A stretch of 64,000 nt of DNA from Firmicutes bacterium UBA5774 (GCA_002418625.1 DIEM01000073.1:231-64230), one strand, 5' to 3'; positions 8,330-18,582 are shown, counted from the stretch's first letter. Translations and numbers: made by a program. Notes: generated by a model from the letters alone, not told the origin.

Positions 8330-8587
8330 ATGTTAGACAGAAACAGAAGAAAGACAAAGGTTGGCATGGTTGTCAGCGACAAGATGGATAAAACGATCAC
8401 CGTTGCTGTTGAAGACTTCGTAAGGCATTCTCTTTATGGTAAAGCCGTTAAGAGAACAAATAAATTCAAGGCTCACGATGAAAACAACGAGTGCAATACC
8501 GGAGATAAAGTAAGAATCATGGAAACAAGGCCTCTGAGCAAAGACAAAAGATGGAGACTTGTCAACATTATCGAGAAAGTTAAATAA
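8330..8587 (+). CDS. rpsQ: 30S ribosomal protein S17
   Basis: 85 residues. S17 is a primary 16S rRNA-binding protein with an OB fold. [18 protein letters not shown] at the N-terminus and [15 protein letters not shown] near the C-terminus are family signatures. AAAGGAGGGTG precedes the ATG. Confidence 0.97.
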   Translation: MLDRNRRKTKVGMVVSDKMDKTITVAVEDFVRHSLYGKAVKRTNKFKAHDENNECNTGDKVRIMETRPLSKDKRWRLVNIIEKVK

Positions 8588-8614
8588 AATCGTATCTGAA
8601 AGGAGGCACCAATA

Positions 8615-8983
8615 ATGATTCAGCCGGAAACCAGATTAAAAGTAGCTGATAATTCAGGCGCTAAAGAAGTATTGTGTATTCGTGTATTGGGCGGAACAAG
8701 CCGTAAATACGCAAATATCGGAGATATAATCGTATGTGCCGTCAAAGATGCGACACCAGGCGGTGTTGTCAAAAAAGGCGACGTTGTCAAGGCGGTCGTT
8801 GTCAGATCCAAGCACGGTATGAGAAGAGTTGACGGCAGCTATGTGAAATTCGACCAGAACGCAGCTGTTATCATCAAAGAAGATAAAAACCCTGTCGGAA
8901 CACGTATATTCGGGCCTGTCGCGAGGGAGCTCAGAGACAAGAGCTTCATGAAAATCGTGTCATTGGCACCGGAAGTACTTTAA
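8615..8983 (+). CDS. rplN: 50S ribosomal protein L14
   Basis: 122 residues, the near-universal length. L14 forms intersubunit bridges and contacts L19. [18 protein letters not shown] and [13 protein letters not shown] are intact. AAAGGAGG lies upstream of the ATG. Confidence 0.98.
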   Translation: MIQPETRLKVADNSGAKEVLCIRVLGGTSRKYANIGDIIVCAVKDATPGGVVKKGDVVKAVVVRSKHGMRRVDGSYVKFDQNAAVIIKEDKNPVGTRIFGPVARELRDKSFMKIVSLAPEVL

Positions 8984-8995
8984 GGGGGTGTTGTA

Positions 8996-9301
8996 ATGCA
9001 TATTAAAAAAGATGATACAGTAGTTGTCATAGCCGGAAAAGACAAAGGCAAAAAAGGCAAAGTGCTGAAAGTGATGCCCAAAGACGATAAAGTGATCGTT
9101 GAAGGGATCAATATCCAGACCAAGCATCAGAAGCAGACAAAAAAGGTAGCCAGCGAGATCAAGCATCAGGAAGGACCTGTACATGTTTCAAATGTAATGT
9201 TCTGGGACGCAAAAGCCAAGGCACCTACAAGGATCGGCTTCAAATTGGAAAACGGAACCAAAAAAAGAGTATCGAAGAAAACAGGACAGGTATTGGAATA
9301 A
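8996..9301 (+). CDS. rplX: 50S ribosomal protein L24
   Basis: 101 residues. L24 initiates 50S assembly. The KOW motif is at residues 6-32 (DTVVVIAGKDKGKKGKVLKV), and the C-terminal part has the PTRIGFKLENGTKKR strand. GGGGGTG precedes the ATG. Confidence 0.97.
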   Translation: MHIKKDDTVVVIAGKDKGKKGKVLKVMPKDDKVIVEGINIQTKHQKQTKKVASEIKHQEGPVHVSNVMFWDAKAKAPTRIGFKLENGTKKRVSKKTGQVLE

Positions 9302-9325
9302 TAAGCTTGAAAGGAGGGAATCAAC

Positions 9326-9868
9326 TTGGCAGCCAGACTGAAAGAAATGTATAAAGATGTCGTATTTAAAGGATTAATGGAAAAATTTAAATATAAGAAT
9401 GTTATGGAAGTGCCAAAGCTCACGAAAGTCACGATAAACATGGGACTTGGTGACGCGAAGGACAACGCCAAACTGATGGAAACAGCAGTCGAAGAACTGG
9501 CGATCATAAGCGGCCAGAGGCCGGTCGTCACAAAAGCGAAAAAATCAGTTGCGAATTTCAAGGTAAGACAGGGAATGCCTGTTGGCGCGAAAGTCACTTT
9601 GCGAGGAGACAATATGTATGAATTTGTTGACAAATTCTTCAACATTTCTCTTCCCAGAGTAAGAGACTTCAAAGGCGTGAACAATAATTCCTTTGACGGC
9701 AGGGGAAATTTCGCTATGGGAATCAAGGATCAGCTGATATTCCCAGAAATCAACTATGACAAGGTTGATAAAATAAAAGGAATGGATATCATATTTACAA
9801 CAACGGCTAAGACGGATGAGGAAGCCCATGCGCTTCTTGAACTTCTCGGAATGCCGTTTGCGAAATAG
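9326..9868 (+). CDS. rplE: 50S ribosomal protein L5 (TTG start)
   Basis: 180 residues. L5 binds 5S rRNA and contacts the P-site tRNA. The start is TTG at 9326, placed by AAAGGAGGG 7-8 bases upstream; no ATG occurs until residue 8, which would cut off the conserved N-terminal helix. Signatures include [33 protein letters not shown] and [12 protein letters not shown]. Confidence 0.97.
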   Translation: MAARLKEMYKDVVFKGLMEKFKYKNVMEVPKLTKVTINMGLGDAKDNAKLMETAVEELAIISGQRPVVTKAKKSVANFKVRQGMPVGAKVTLRGDNMYEFVDKFFNISLPRVRDFKGVNNNSFDGRGNFAMGIKDQLIFPEINYDKVDKIKGMDIIFTTTAKTDEEAHALLELLGMPFAK

Positions 9869-9879
9869 GAGGGAGAAAC

Positions 9880-10065
9880 ATGGCAAAGACATCTCTCAAG
9901 GTAAAACAGTCGAGACCGGCGAAATTTTCATCAAGGGCATACACCAGATGCAGGATCTGCGGACGGCCGCATGCGTACCTTAGAAAATTCGGCATATGTC
10001 GTATCTGTTTCAGAGAACTGGCATACAAGGGCGAGATCCCCGGCGTGAGAAAAGCCAGCTGGTAA
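9880..10065 (+). CDS. rpsZ: 30S ribosomal protein S14 type Z (zinc form)
   Basis: 61 residues, the short zinc-binding form, with ligands Cys24, Cys27, Cys40 and Cys43 ([20 protein letters not shown]). Firmicutes often keep a second, zinc-free paralogue elsewhere under Zur control; none is in this window. GGAGGG precedes the ATG, 11 bases after the rplE stop. Confidence 0.98.
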   Translation: MAKTSLKVKQSRPAKFSSRAYTRCRICGRPHAYLRKFGICRICFRELAYKGEIPGVRKASW

Positions 10066-10096
10066 ACTTTAAATAGAAGGAAGGAGGTACTGTACC

Positions 10097-10495
10097 ATGA
10101 CAATGACAGATCCTATAGCAGATATGCTTACGAGAATAAGAAATGCCAATACTGTAGGACATGCAACCGTAGATCTTCCAGCGTCCAAAATGAAGAAATC
10201 CATTGCGGAGATCATGCGTGACGAGGGTTATATTAAAGGGTACGATGTAATAGAAGACGGCAAGCAGGGCATCATTAGAATTCAGATGAAATATGGTGCC
10301 GACAAGGAAAAAGTAATAAGCGGAATCAAAAGGATTTCAAAGCCCGGCCTTAAGGTCTACGCCAAAAGGGATGCGGTCCCCAAAGTCCTTGGCGGACTTG
10401 GAATCGCCATCGTCTCGACATCGCACGGCATCGTGAGCGATAAAGAGGCAAGGAAACTCGGCGTCGGCGGCGAAGTTATCTGCTACATTTGGTAA
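10097..10495 (+). CDS. rpsH: 30S ribosomal protein S8
   Basis: 132 residues. S8 binds the central domain of 16S rRNA and in enterics represses the spc operon at the L5 region. [14 protein letters not shown] and [20 protein letters not shown] are diagnostic. GGAGG about 8 bases upstream favours the first ATG (10097) over the second at 10103. Confidence 0.97.
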   Translation: MTMTDPIADMLTRIRNANTVGHATVDLPASKMKKSIAEIMRDEGYIKGYDVIEDGKQGIIRIQMKYGADKEKVISGIKRISKPGLKVYAKRDAVPKVLGGLGIAIVSTSHGIVSDKEARKLGVGGEVICYIW

Positions 10496-10522
10496 CAAGA
10501 TAAGGAAATAGGAGGTACAGCA

Positions 10523-11065
10523 ATGTCAAGAATTGGTAGACTGCCTATCTCTCTTCCTGCGGGTGTCGAGGTTAAAATCAGTGACAGCAATCTTGTTACT
10601 GTTAAAGGACCAAAAGGAGAGCTCCAGGAGCAGATCGGCAAACTTATAAAAGTTAAGACAGATGACGGCACTTTATCCGTCACCAGAGATTCAGACGACA
10701 AGGATTCAAGATCGGCCCACGGCCTGAGCCGCACGCTGATCAACAATATGGTGACAGGCGTAACGAATGGTTTTGAAAAAAAGCTTCAGCTTGTCGGCGT
10801 CGGCTACAAAGCCGAAAAGAAAGGCAATGTTCTGGTAATGAACCTGGGATATTCACATCCTATAGAAATGCCTGATCCTGCTGGCATCACAACTGAAGTC
10901 ACTTCCCCGACTGAGATCATCGTCAAGGGCATCAGCAAGGAACTTGTTGGCAACCATGCGGCGAACATCAGGAAGCAGAGACCGCCGGAGCCGTATAAGG
11001 GCAAGGGCGTCAAGTATTCTGACGAAGTGATTCTTAGAAAAGAAGGAAAAACAGGTAAGAAATAG
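10523..11065 (+). CDS. rplF: 50S ribosomal protein L6
   Basis: 180 residues with the two tandem L6 folds. L6 lies near the factor-binding site. [16 protein letters not shown] begins the protein, and the C-terminal signature [15 protein letters not shown] is present. AGGAGG precedes the ATG. Confidence 0.97.
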   Translation: MSRIGRLPISLPAGVEVKISDSNLVTVKGPKGELQEQIGKLIKVKTDDGTLSVTRDSDDKDSRSAHGLSRTLINNMVTGVTNGFEKKLQLVGVGYKAEKKGNVLVMNLGYSHPIEMPDPAGITTEVTSPTEIIVKGISKELVGNHAANIRKQRPPEPYKGKGVKYSDEVILRKEGKTGKK

Positions 11066-11083
11066 TAGGAAGGAGTGAATAAA

Positions 11084-11449
11084 ATGGCAGGTGAAAGCAA
11101 AAATGAAAAGCGTCTGGCAAGGCATGCCAGAGTCAGAAAGAATATGTCTGGAACTCCTGAAAAACCGAGACTCTGCGTTTTCAGAAGCCTGAAAAACATA
11201 TACGCGCAGATCATTGATGATACGACCGGAAACACACTTGCGGCAGCATCCACGCTGGACAAGGAAATTCGCGAGAAATTTTCTTACGGCGGCAACAAGG
11301 AAGCGGCCAAGGTGGTCGGCGAGCAGCTTGCGAAGAAAGCCCTTGCAAAGGGTATCGAAACAGTTGCCTTCGACAGAGGCGGATGCTTATATCACGGAAG
11401 AGTAAAAGAACTGGCTGATGGAGCACGTGAAGCCGGTCTGAAATTCTAA
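11084..11449 (+). CDS. rplR: 50S ribosomal protein L18
   Basis: 121 residues. L18 binds 5S rRNA together with L5 and L25. The GTG at 11075 in the same frame overlaps the ribosome binding site GGAAGGAG, so the ATG at 11084 is the start. The [20 protein letters not shown] segment and the C-terminal [20 protein letters not shown] are typical. Confidence 0.96.
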   Translation: MAGESKNEKRLARHARVRKNMSGTPEKPRLCVFRSLKNIYAQIIDDTTGNTLAAASTLDKEIREKFSYGGNKEAAKVVGEQLAKKALAKGIETVAFDRGGCLYHGRVKELADGAREAGLKF

Positions 11450-11466
11450 CAGGAGGAGGAAAACGA

Positions 11467-11973
11467 ATGCGACATAATATGATTGATGCATCCAAGCTTG
11501 ATCTGAGAGAATCCATCGTGAATATCAGACGTGTTGCCAAGGTCGTAAAAGGCGGAAGAAACTTCAGATTCAGTGTTTCTGTCGTCGTTGGAGACGGCGA
11601 AGGCCATGTCGGCGTTGGACTCGGTAAAGCTCAGGAAATCCCTGAAGCTGTCAGAAAAGCCATTGAAGATGCAAAAAAGAATTTGATCCATGTTCCAACC
11701 GTTGGAACGACAATACCGCATAGAGCCCTTGGAGTATTCGGCGCTGGACAGGTCTTGATCATGCCGGCTGCCGAAGGTACCGGAGTAATCGCCGGAAGCT
11801 CAGTCAGGACTGTTCTGGAATTGGCCGGAGTTAAGGATGTCAGGGCAAAATCCATCGGATCGAACAATTCCGGGAATATGGCCTATGCAACCATCGAAGG
11901 ACTCAGAGGCCTCAAAACAGTTGAACAAATTTCCAAACTGAGGGGCAAAACCAAGGAAGAAATCTTAGGATAA
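11467..11973 (+). CDS. rpsE: 30S ribosomal protein S5
   Basis: 168 residues. S5 acts in decoding fidelity and mRNA unwinding; mutations in its loop give ram and spectinomycin phenotypes. The double-stranded RNA-binding domain ([19 protein letters not shown]) and the C-terminal [19 protein letters not shown] are intact. AGGAGGAGG lies before the ATG. Confidence 0.97.
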   Translation: MRHNMIDASKLDLRESIVNIRRVAKVVKGGRNFRFSVSVVVGDGEGHVGVGLGKAQEIPEAVRKAIEDAKKNLIHVPTVGTTIPHRALGVFGAGQVLIMPAAEGTGVIAGSSVRTVLELAGVKDVRAKSIGSNNSGNMAYATIEGLRGLKTVEQISKLRGKTKEEILG

Positions 11974-11985
11974 GGAGGGATAGCC

Positions 11986-12180
11986 GTGACTGCAAATAAT
12001 GAAAGAACATTGGGAATCACTTTGGTAAAGAGTGTGATCGGCGCTTCTCCCGCCCAGAGAAAGGTCGTTGAAGCGTTAGGCTTGAGAAGGATCAGACAAA
12101 CGGTTTTACAGCCTGACAATCCGCAGATCCGCGGATCTATTGACAAAATACAACATCTTGTACAAGTTCAAGAACTTTAA
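11986..12180 (+). CDS. rpmD: 50S ribosomal protein L30 (GTG start)
   Basis: 64 residues, with a GTG start 8 bases after GGAGGG. L30 is an accessory 50S protein. TLVKSVIGASPAQRKVVEAL and the ending QIRGSIDKIQHLV mark the family. It lies between rpsE and rplO in the standard order. Confidence 0.95.
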   Translation: MTANNERTLGITLVKSVIGASPAQRKVVEALGLRRIRQTVLQPDNPQIRGSIDKIQHLVQVQEL

Positions 12181-12198
12181 GATTGGAGGTGTTAGGAT

Positions 12199-12639
12199 AT
12201 GAAACTGCATGAATTGAGAGCTGCGGAAGGTTCGACCTCAAAACCGAAGCGCAAAGGCAGAGGAACAGGTTCCGGTAACGGAAAAGATGCCGGACGTGGT
12301 ATGAACGGTCAGAATTCAAGGAGCGGCGGCGGTACAAGGCTCGGCTTCGAAGGCGGGCAGATGCCGTTATATAGAAGGATCCCGAAAAGAGGATTCACCA
12401 ATATATTCAAAAAAGAATGGACCATTTTCAATGTCGATGATTTCAACGCGTTTGAAAATGGAGCTGTTGTGACCCCTGAGCTGCTGGCCGAAAAAGGCAT
12501 GGCAAAACAGGTCAAGGATGGGATCAAGGTTCTTGGCGAGGGAAAACTCGAAAAGAGCGTTACCATCAAGGCGCACAAATTCAGCAAAACTGCGATCGAA
12601 AAGATCGAATCTGCCGGAGGAAAGGCAGAGGTGATCTAA
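12199..12639 (+). CDS. rplO: 50S ribosomal protein L15
   Basis: 146 residues. L15 is a late assembly protein with a long Gly/Arg-rich N-terminal extension, visible as [20 protein letters not shown]. The globular part ends with the [17 protein letters not shown] motif. A ribosome binding site for secY is embedded in its last codons. Confidence 0.97.
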   Translation: MKLHELRAAEGSTSKPKRKGRGTGSGNGKDAGRGMNGQNSRSGGGTRLGFEGGQMPLYRRIPKRGFTNIFKKEWTIFNVDDFNAFENGAVVTPELLAEKGMAKQVKDGIKVLGEGKLEKSVTIKAHKFSKTAIEKIESAGGKAEVI

Positions 12640-12640
12640 T

Positions 12641-13924
12641 ATGAGCATGATTAAGACCATAGCCCATGCATGGAAGATCCCTGATATCAGGAAAAAAATG
12701 GTTTTCACGCTTTTAATGCTTCTGGTCTTCCGATTAGGCTCGAACATCCCCGTGCCGGGGATCGACAGGGCGGTTTTGGGCCAACTGTTCGATTCCAGCT
12801 CGGCCGGTGTGTTCGGATTGATGAACATGTTCTCGGGAGGTGCTTTCGCAAACTTCACATTGTTTGCCCTGAGCATCACTCCCTATGTAACGGCGACGAT
12901 CATATTCCAGCTGCTTGCCATTGCGATACCAAGCCTTGAGGCTCTCGCAAGGGAAGGCACTGAAGGGAAAAAGAAAATTGCTCAGTACACCAGATATCTC
13001 ACAGTCATTCTGGCCTTCATACAGGCCATCGGGCTTTCCGTGGGATTGTTCAGGGGCGCGCTGATCAGCACGGACTTATTCTCGATCACAGTCATCGTCC
13101 TGGCCTTGTCGGCAGGCACAGCCTTCCTGATGTGGCTTGGAGAACAGATCAACGAAAACGGTATCGGCAATGGCATCTCGCTGATCATCTTCGCGGGAAT
13201 CATATCGAGCGTTCCGGGCGGCGTCGCGCAGACGCTGGTCAAATACCAGGCCGGAGAAGTGTCACTGATATCCATATTACTGTTCATGGTGTTCGCGGTC
13301 ATCGTTATCGTGGGCATCGTCCTGATCCAGCAGGGATCGAGAAAGATCCCGGTGCAATATGCCAAGAGAGTCGTCGGCAGAAAGATGTACGGCGGACAGA
13401 GCACGCATATACCTATGAAAGTCAACCAGGCAGGCGTAATACCTGTTATTTTCGCTATATCGCTGCTTCAGTTTCCGATCACGATCACGTATTTTTGGCC
13501 GAACACGGGTTTTTCCGCATTCATCAATAAATATCTGACCAGCAGCGGTGACCCGGGATTTTGGATCTATGGACTATTCAATATTATGCTGATCATGTTT
13601 TTCACGTATTTTTATACCGCGGTCACTTTCAATCCTATGGAAGTCGCCAACAACATGAAGAACAACGGCGGCTTTGTTCCGGGCATACGCCCAGGCAGGC
13701 CCACCGTGGATTATTTGACAAAGGTCATGACAAGGATCACATTTGTCGGAGCTGTATTCCTTGCGGTCATAGCGACGCTGCCGCTTTTGCTGCAGCAGTT
13801 CACCGCACTCCAGATTGGATTCGGGGGAACTTCGCTGCTCATCGTAGTCGGCGTTGGACTGGATACAATGAAACAGCTTGAAGCGCAAATGGTGATGCGA
13901 AATTACCAAGGGTTCTTGAAATAA
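12641..13924 (+). CDS. secY: Protein translocase subunit SecY
   Basis: 427 residues with ten membrane segments, the normal size. SecY forms the channel of the SecYEG translocon in the cytoplasmic membrane. The plug region after FRLGSNIPVPGID and the segment YPYVTATIIFQLL-like ITPYVTATIIFQLL are present, as is the cytoplasmic loop RKIPVQYAKRVVGRKMYGG that contacts the ribosome and SecA. It starts one base after the rplO stop and is followed by adk and map, as in most Firmicutes. Confidence 0.97.
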   Translation: MSMIKTIAHAWKIPDIRKKMVFTLLMLLVFRLGSNIPVPGIDRAVLGQLFDSSSAGVFGLMNMFSGGAFANFTLFALSITPYVTATIIFQLLAIAIPSLEALAREGTEGKKKIAQYTRYLTVILAFIQAIGLSVGLFRGALISTDLFSITVIVLALSAGTAFLMWLGEQINENGIGNGISLIIFAGIISSVPGGVAQTLVKYQAGEVSLISILLFMVFAVIVIVGIVLIQQGSRKIPVQYAKRVVGRKMYGGQSTHIPMKVNQAGVIPVIFAISLLQFPITITYFWPNTGFSAFINKYLTSSGDPGFWIYGLFNIMLIMFFTYFYTAVTFNPMEVANNMKNNGGFVPGIRPGRPTVDYLTKVMTRITFVGAVFLAVIATLPLLLQQFTALQIGFGGTSLLIVVGVGLDTMKQLEAQMVMRNYQGFLK

Positions 13925-13935
13925 GGAGGTTCGAT

Positions 13936-14586
13936 ATGGTTAGGCTGATTTTACTGGGCCCGCAGGGTGCCGGTAAAGGAACTCAGGCAGGAAAGATTTC
14001 TGAAAAGTACAAGATTCCGGCGATTTCGACAGGAGACATGTTCAGAGAACACGTAAAAAACGGGACTCCATTCGGGAAGCAGGCGCTGAAGTATATGGAC
14101 AAAGGCGAACTTGTACCGGATGAACTGGTCATTGCGATGGTAGAGCATCGGCTTGAAGAGGAAGACTGTAAAAATGGATTCCTGCTTGACGGCTTTCCAA
14201 GGACTGTTTATCAGGCGGTTCAGTTCGACACATACCTGAGTGGCAAGGAACTTACCATAGATAAAGTGATCAATATTGACCTGGATAAGGCAGTGCTTAT
14301 TGAAAGAACCGTGGGGCGCAGAGTCTGTCCTGTATGCAAGGCCAACTATCATATCAAGTACAATCCTTCAAAAGTGGAGGGCATATGCGACGTCTGCGGC
14401 AATAAAACGATCCAGAGGCCTGACGATCAGGAAGAGACGGTTCTGAAAAGGACGGAAGTCTATATGACGAAAACTCAGCCTCTGGTAGACTATTATAAAA
14501 GCAAGGGTATCCTCGCAGTGATCGACGGCCAGCAGCAGATGGAGAAAGTCTATCAGGATATCGTCGAAGCTTTGGGAGATATTTAA
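13936..14586 (+). CDS. adk: Adenylate kinase, zinc-containing
   Basis: 216 residues, long LID form. It catalyses ATP + AMP to 2 ADP in the cytoplasm. The P-loop GPQGAGKGT is at residues 8-16, and the AMP-binding DGFPRT near 85-90. The LID carries four zinc cysteines, Cys131, Cys134, Cys151 and Cys154, the structural zinc version common in Gram-positives. AAGGAGG precedes the ATG, and the stop codon abuts the map start. Confidence 0.97.
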   Translation: MVRLILLGPQGAGKGTQAGKISEKYKIPAISTGDMFREHVKNGTPFGKQALKYMDKGELVPDELVIAMVEHRLEEEDCKNGFLLDGFPRTVYQAVQFDTYLSGKELTIDKVINIDLDKAVLIERTVGRRVCPVCKANYHIKYNPSKVEGICDVCGNKTIQRPDDQEETVLKRTEVYMTKTQPLVDYYKSKGILAVIDGQQQMEKVYQDIVEALGDI

Positions 14587-15330
14587 ATGATCATTATTAA
14601 ATCAATAGCTGAAATCGAGATCATGAAAGAATGCGGGCAAGTGACTGCCGGCATCCTGAAAAGGCTGTCCGGCATCATCGAACCGGGCATTACGACGAGG
14701 GAAATCGACGCATATGTCGAGGCGGAGATACTGAAAAGCAAGATGATCCCGGCTTTCAAGGGATACAGCGGATATCCCGCTGCCACCTGTGTTTCGGTCA
14801 ATGAACAGATCGTGCACGGGATCCCCTCCGACAGGAAGATCGCCGGCGGTGATATTGTCAGCATCGATGTGGGGTGTATCTATAAAGGATATTATAGCGA
14901 TGCTGCGAGAACTTATCCGGCGGGAGTGATTTCAGAAGCAGCCGCGAAGCTGATCAAGGCTACGGAGGAAAGCTTTTTCGAAGGCTTGAAGTACTGTCGG
15001 GTCGGAAGCAGGCTATCGGACATATCCTCGGCAGTACAAGCCCGGGCGGAAGCTGATGGTTTCTCGGTTGTGAGGGATTTTGTCGGACACGGGATCGGAC
15101 GGGCCATGCACGAAGAACCGCAGATCCCGAATTTCGGGCCGCCGGGCAGGGGCCCGAGACTGGCGAGCGGCATGGTGTTCGCCATAGAGCCGATGGTCAA
15201 TCAGGGCACGTATGACATCAGAGTGCTTGAAGATAATTGGACCGCCGTAACATTGGACGGAAAATTGTCCGCCCATTATGAAAATACCGTGGCGATCACG
15301 GACGGTGAGCCGGAGATCCTGACATTGTAG
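14587..15330 (+). CDS. map: Methionine aminopeptidase, type I
   Basis: 247 residues. It removes the initiator methionine from nascent proteins. The five metal ligands of the pita-bread fold are at Asp94, Asp105, His168, Glu201 and Glu232, with the accessory His77 in IVHGIP. There is no N-terminal zinc-finger extension or SH3-binding motif. The ATG follows the adk stop with no gap; GGGAG inside the adk end can serve as binding site. Confidence 0.97.
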   Translation: MIIIKSIAEIEIMKECGQVTAGILKRLSGIIEPGITTREIDAYVEAEILKSKMIPAFKGYSGYPAATCVSVNEQIVHGIPSDRKIAGGDIVSIDVGCIYKGYYSDAARTYPAGVISEAAAKLIKATEESFFEGLKYCRVGSRLSDISSAVQARAEADGFSVVRDFVGHGIGRAMHEEPQIPNFGPPGRGPRLASGMVFAIEPMVNQGTYDIRVLEDNWTAVTLDGKLSAHYENTVAITDGEPEILTL

Positions 15331-15341
15331 AGGTGATTATG

Positions 15342-15632
15342 ATGGAAACGACAGGAGAATTGTGCCTGGGACAGATCGTAAGCTCTAAAGCAGGCAGGGA
15401 CAAGGACAAGGTGTTTGCAGTCGTTGATATTATCGATGACAAATATGTCCTGATAGCGGACGGAGACCTGAGAAGGATCGAACGGCCGAAAAAAAAGAAA
15501 GTCAAGCATCTGCAGAAATTTAATACAGTCAACGATGATTTAAGAAAAAAATTGGAGTCCGGCGAGAAGATCGAAAATATCGAATTGCAGAAAGATCTCG
15601 AAAAGTCAGGCATTATCTGGTTAAAGATTTAA
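15342..15632 (+). CDS. KOW-domain RNA-binding protein
   Basis: 96 residues. A KOW-type SH3 fold fills the first half ([19 protein letters not shown]), resembling the archaeal L14e/eukaryotic L6 domain, followed by a basic linker ([13 protein letters not shown]) and a short helical tail. Genes of this kind sit between map and infA in many Clostridia; their exact ribosomal role is not established. Upstream in-frame starts at 15333 (GTG) and 15339 (ATG) overlap or crowd the GAGGTG binding site at 15330-15335, so I prefer the ATG at 15342. Confidence 0.85.
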   Translation: METTGELCLGQIVSSKAGRDKDKVFAVVDIIDDKYVLIADGDLRRIERPKKKKVKHLQKFNTVNDDLRKKLESGEKIENIELQKDLEKSGIIWLKI

Positions 15633-15646
15633 GGAGGTGCGCATGT

Positions 15647-15865
15647 ATGGCAAAAAAAGACGTCATTGAAGTATTCGGCACTGTGCTGGAAGCTCAACCA
15701 AACGCTATGTTTAAAGTCAAATTGGAAAATGGGTATGAAATACTGGCGCATATTTCCGGGAAGATCAGAATGAACTTTATCCGGATATTGCCGGGCGACA
15801 GGGTCAAAGTTGAGTTGTCACCTTATGACCTGACCAGGGGCAGAATTACCTGGCGCGACAAATAA
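15647..15865 (+). CDS. infA: Translation initiation factor IF-1
   Basis: 72 residues, the standard size, a single S1/OB domain. IF-1 binds the 30S A site during initiation. [19 protein letters not shown] and the C-terminal [12 protein letters not shown] are close to consensus (family ITYRxK). AAGGAGG precedes the ATG at 15647; an overlapping ATG at 15643 is out of frame. Confidence 0.97.
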   Translation: MAKKDVIEVFGTVLEAQPNAMFKVKLENGYEILAHISGKIRMNFIRILPGDRVKVELSPYDLTRGRITWRDK

Positions 15866-15887
15866 GAGGCTTTGAGGAGGAATTGAA

Positions 15888-16001
15888 ATGAAAGTCAGAT
15901 CATCAGTAAAACCGATTTGCGAAAAATGCAAAATCATTAAAAGAGAAGGCAAGGTCATGGTCATCTGTGAGAATCCAAAGCACAAGCAGAAGCAGGGATG
16001 A
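15888..16001 (+). CDS. rpmJ: 50S ribosomal protein L36 (zinc form)
   Basis: 37 residues beginning [14 protein letters not shown]. The zinc ribbon ligands are Cys11, Cys14, Cys27 and His32. L36 is a small 23S-binding protein. GAGGAGG lies 8 bases before the ATG. It is the last gene before the 144-base gap that leads to rpsM. Confidence 0.97.
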   Translation: MKVRSSVKPICEKCKIIKREGKVMVICENPKHKQKQG

Positions 16002-16008
16002 CAAGACG

Positions 16009-16097
16009 GCAGGCACAGGCTGCCTGCATGAAGCAGTAAGGTATTAACCGGAAGGAGCGGCTGTGTTTCATTGTCGGGAGACAACGGAACGACCCGA
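16009..16097 (+). promoter_or_regulatory. Structured leader before rpsM (alpha operon)
   Basis: GCAGGCA (16009-16015) pairs with TGCCTGC (16021-16027) around CAGGC. Further on TTGTC (16071-16075) pairs with GACAA (16080-16084) around a GGGA loop, and the loop GGG can pair with CCC at 16093-16095, giving a possible small pseudoknot. TATAAT at 16117-16122 might be a -10 box, but no -35 is seen. In other bacteria S4 represses this operon by binding a leader pseudoknot; a similar role here is an inference. Confidence 0.35.
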
Positions 16098-16145
16098 AGG
16101 CTAATTTCCAAATAGTTATAATACTTAAACAGGAGGTGTAAGCGG

Positions 16146-16520
16146 ATGGCTCGAATAGCCGGTGTCGATTTACCTAAAGACAAAAGGGTAGAAATCGGAC
16201 TCACTTATATATTTGGAATCGGAAGAAAAACATCCAATATCATTCTTGCACAGGCCGGAGTAAATCCTGATACAAGAGTGAAGGATCTGACCGAGGACGA
16301 AGTGGGTGCAATCAGAAAGATTTTAGAAACAGAGTATAATATTGAAGGGGATCTCAGAAGAGAAGTATCCTTGAATATCAAAAGGCTCATGGAAATCGGA
16401 TGCTACAGAGGGATCAGGCATAGAAGAGGCCTGCCGGTCAGAGGACAGGGGACCAAAACGAATGCAAGAACCAGAAAAGGTCCGAAGAAAACTGTAGGCA
16501 GAAAGAAAAAGAAGGGTTAA
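16146..16520 (+). CDS. rpsM: 30S ribosomal protein S13
   Basis: 124 residues. S13 contacts the P-site tRNA and the 50S bridge B1. [20 protein letters not shown] and [20 protein letters not shown] are diagnostic. AGGAGGTG precedes the ATG. It opens the rpsM-rpsK-rpsD-rpoA-rplQ block. Confidence 0.97.
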   Translation: MARIAGVDLPKDKRVEIGLTYIFGIGRKTSNIILAQAGVNPDTRVKDLTEDEVGAIRKILETEYNIEGDLRREVSLNIKRLMEIGCYRGIRHRRGLPVRGQGTKTNARTRKGPKKTVGRKKKKG

Positions 16521-16536
16521 AGGAGGTTAGCGAAAC

Positions 16537-16935
16537 ATGGCAAAAGCTGTAAAAAAGACAGTCCGCAAAAAGAGACGTGAAAGAAAAAATATCGAACGCG
16601 GTCAGGCGCATATACAATCGACCTTTAACAACACGATTGTCACTCTTACCGATCTCAGCGGCAACGCTCTTTCCTGGTCGAGCGCAGGCTCGCTTGGCTT
16701 TAGAGGATCAAGAAAATCAACTCCTTTTGCTGCTCAGATGGCTGCCGAAGAGGCCGCCAAAGGCGCTATGGAGCACGGGCTCAAAATGATCGAAGTGTAT
16801 GTCAAAGGACCTGGATCCGGACGTGAAGCTGCAATAAGAGCGCTTCAGGCCGCAGGTCTCGAGATCAATCTGATCAAGGACATCACGCCGATTCCGCACA
16901 ATGGCTGCAGACCGCCAAAGAGAAGAAGAGTATAA
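16537..16935 (+). CDS. rpsK: 30S ribosomal protein S11
   Basis: 132 residues. S11 forms part of the platform and mRNA exit channel. [20 protein letters not shown] and the C-terminal [16 protein letters not shown] are typical. AAAGGAGG lies upstream of the ATG. Confidence 0.98.
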   Translation: MAKAVKKTVRKKRRERKNIERGQAHIQSTFNNTIVTLTDLSGNALSWSSAGSLGFRGSRKSTPFAAQMAAEEAAKGAMEHGLKMIEVYVKGPGSGREAAIRALQAAGLEINLIKDITPIPHNGCRPPKRRRV

Positions 16936-16955
16936 TTAAAGGGAGGTGTAATTCA

Positions 16956-17576
16956 ATGGCTAGATATACAGGACCTTCATGCAGATTATGCAGAAGGGAA
17001 GGGCAGAAGCTGTTCCTGAAAGGCGAGCGATGCTATAGCACGAAATGCGCTATGGATAAGAAAAGTTACGCTCCCGGGCAGCATGGACAGAGCAGGAAAA
17101 AACTCTCTGACTATGGACATCAGCTTAGAGAAAAACAAAAGGCGAAACGTTTCTATGGGATCCTTGAGACCCAGTTCAGGAACTATTTCGATAAAGCGGC
17201 CAAGAAGAAGGGCATCACAGGCGAAAACCTGCTGATCATGCTTGAAACCAGACTGGACAACGCAGTTTTCAGAATGGGCTTCGCTTCTTCGAGAAAAGAA
17301 GCGAGACAGCTTGTATTGCATGGACATTTCACTGTGAACGGACACAAGGAAAACATTCCTTCCTTCGCAGTCAAAGAGGGAGATGTCATCAAGGTCAAGG
17401 AAAAGAGCACGTCTTCTCCAAAATTCAAGGAAATCAAGGATATGTCGATCAGCGTTCCCGCATGGATCACTGTAGATGTTGACAAGCTTGAAGGAAAAGT
17501 CGTTGCGATGCCGAGAAGAGAAGACATCGACACACCGGTGGCAGAGCATCTGATTGTAGAGCTATACTCAAAATAA
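16956..17576 (+). CDS. rpsD: 30S ribosomal protein S4 (zinc form)
   Basis: 206 residues. S4 nucleates 30S assembly and acts in fidelity. The N-terminal zinc site has Cys9, Cys12, Cys26 and Cys31, the form found in anaerobic Firmicutes. The S4 RNA-binding domain includes [20 protein letters not shown]. In several bacteria S4 is the repressor of the operon it sits in. Placement inside the alpha operon between rpsK and rpoA is the clostridial order; in Bacillus rpsD is elsewhere. Confidence 0.98.
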   Translation: MARYTGPSCRLCRREGQKLFLKGERCYSTKCAMDKKSYAPGQHGQSRKKLSDYGHQLREKQKAKRFYGILETQFRNYFDKAAKKKGITGENLLIMLETRLDNAVFRMGFASSRKEARQLVLHGHFTVNGHKENIPSFAVKEGDVIKVKEKSTSSPKFKEIKDMSISVPAWITVDVDKLEGKVVAMPRREDIDTPVAEHLIVELYSK

Positions 17577-17634
17577 TTGAGTGCGTTATAACCCTCAGGA
17601 TGATATATTTTAATAAATGGAAGGAGGGCATTAC

Positions 17635-18582
17635 ATGATAGAAATCGAAAAGCCAACAATTGAATGTATTTTTTCCGATGAAGATATGAATTATGGCAAG
17701 TTTATCGTTGAACCCCTGGAAAGAGGTTACGGCACTACGCTTGGAAACAGCTTGCGCAGGATCTTGCTTTCTTCGCTTCCAGGCGCCGCTGTGACGTCAA
17801 TCAGGATCGATGGGATTCTCCATGAGTTTTCAACGATTCCGGGAGTCAAGGAAGATGTAACTGAAATCATTCTGAATCTGAAAAGGCTCTCGGTAAGACT
17901 CAGCGGCGAAAGCACAAAGAAAGTCCATATAAACGCGGTTGGACCCAAAGTGGTGACGGCAGCGGATATTATCGGCGACAGTGATCTTGAGATCTTCAAT
18001 CCGGATCTTCATATCGCGACGCTGGAGGACAATGCATCGCTGGTCATGGAAATCAATATTGCCAGAGGCAGAGGCTATGCTCCTGCCGAGCAGAATAAGA
18101 CCGACTCTATGCCGATAGCAGTCATTCCAGTCGACTCCATATACACACCTGTGAAAAAAGTAAACTTCACAGTTGAAAATACAAGGGTTGGACAGGTCAC
18201 GGACTATGACAGGCTGAATCTGGAAATCTGGACAGATGGCAGCATCACGCCTGAAGAAGGCGTTTCGATCGGGGCCAAGATCATGCAGGAGCATCTCAAG
18301 CTTTTCATCGATCTGACTGACAGTATCGATTCAGTAGAGATAATGGTCGAGAAGGAAGAGGACAAGAAGGAAAAAGCGCTTGAAATGACTATTGAAGAGC
18401 TTGAGCTTTCCGTCAGATCCTTCAACTGCCTGAAACGTGCGGGGATCAATACCGTGGAAGAACTGACCCACCGATCGGAAGACGATATGATGAAGGTCAG
18501 GAATCTCGGAAAGAAATCACTGGACGAAGTGAAACACAAATTGGAAGAGCTTGGTCTAGGACTTAAGCCGAGTGAAGACTAA
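17635..18582 (+). CDS. rpoA: DNA-directed RNA polymerase alpha subunit
   Basis: 315 residues. The N-terminal domain (dimerisation, with [17 protein letters not shown] near residue 32-48) and the C-terminal DNA-binding domain from about residue 250 ([17 protein letters not shown], then [12 protein letters not shown]) are both present. The frame opens at 17617, but AAGGAGGG lies between that ATG and the one at 17635, which is the start. Confidence 0.98.
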   Translation: MIEIEKPTIECIFSDEDMNYGKFIVEPLERGYGTTLGNSLRRILLSSLPGAAVTSIRIDGILHEFSTIPGVKEDVTEIILNLKRLSVRLSGESTKKVHINAVGPKVVTAADIIGDSDLEIFNPDLHIATLEDNASLVMEINIARGRGYAPAEQNKTDSMPIAVIPVDSIYTPVKKVNFTVENTRVGQVTDYDRLNLEIWTDGSITPEEGVSIGAKIMQEHLKLFIDLTDSIDSVEIMVEKEEDKKEKALEMTIEELELSVRSFNCLKRAGINTVEELTHRSEDDMMKVRNLGKKSLDEVKHKLEELGLGLKPSED

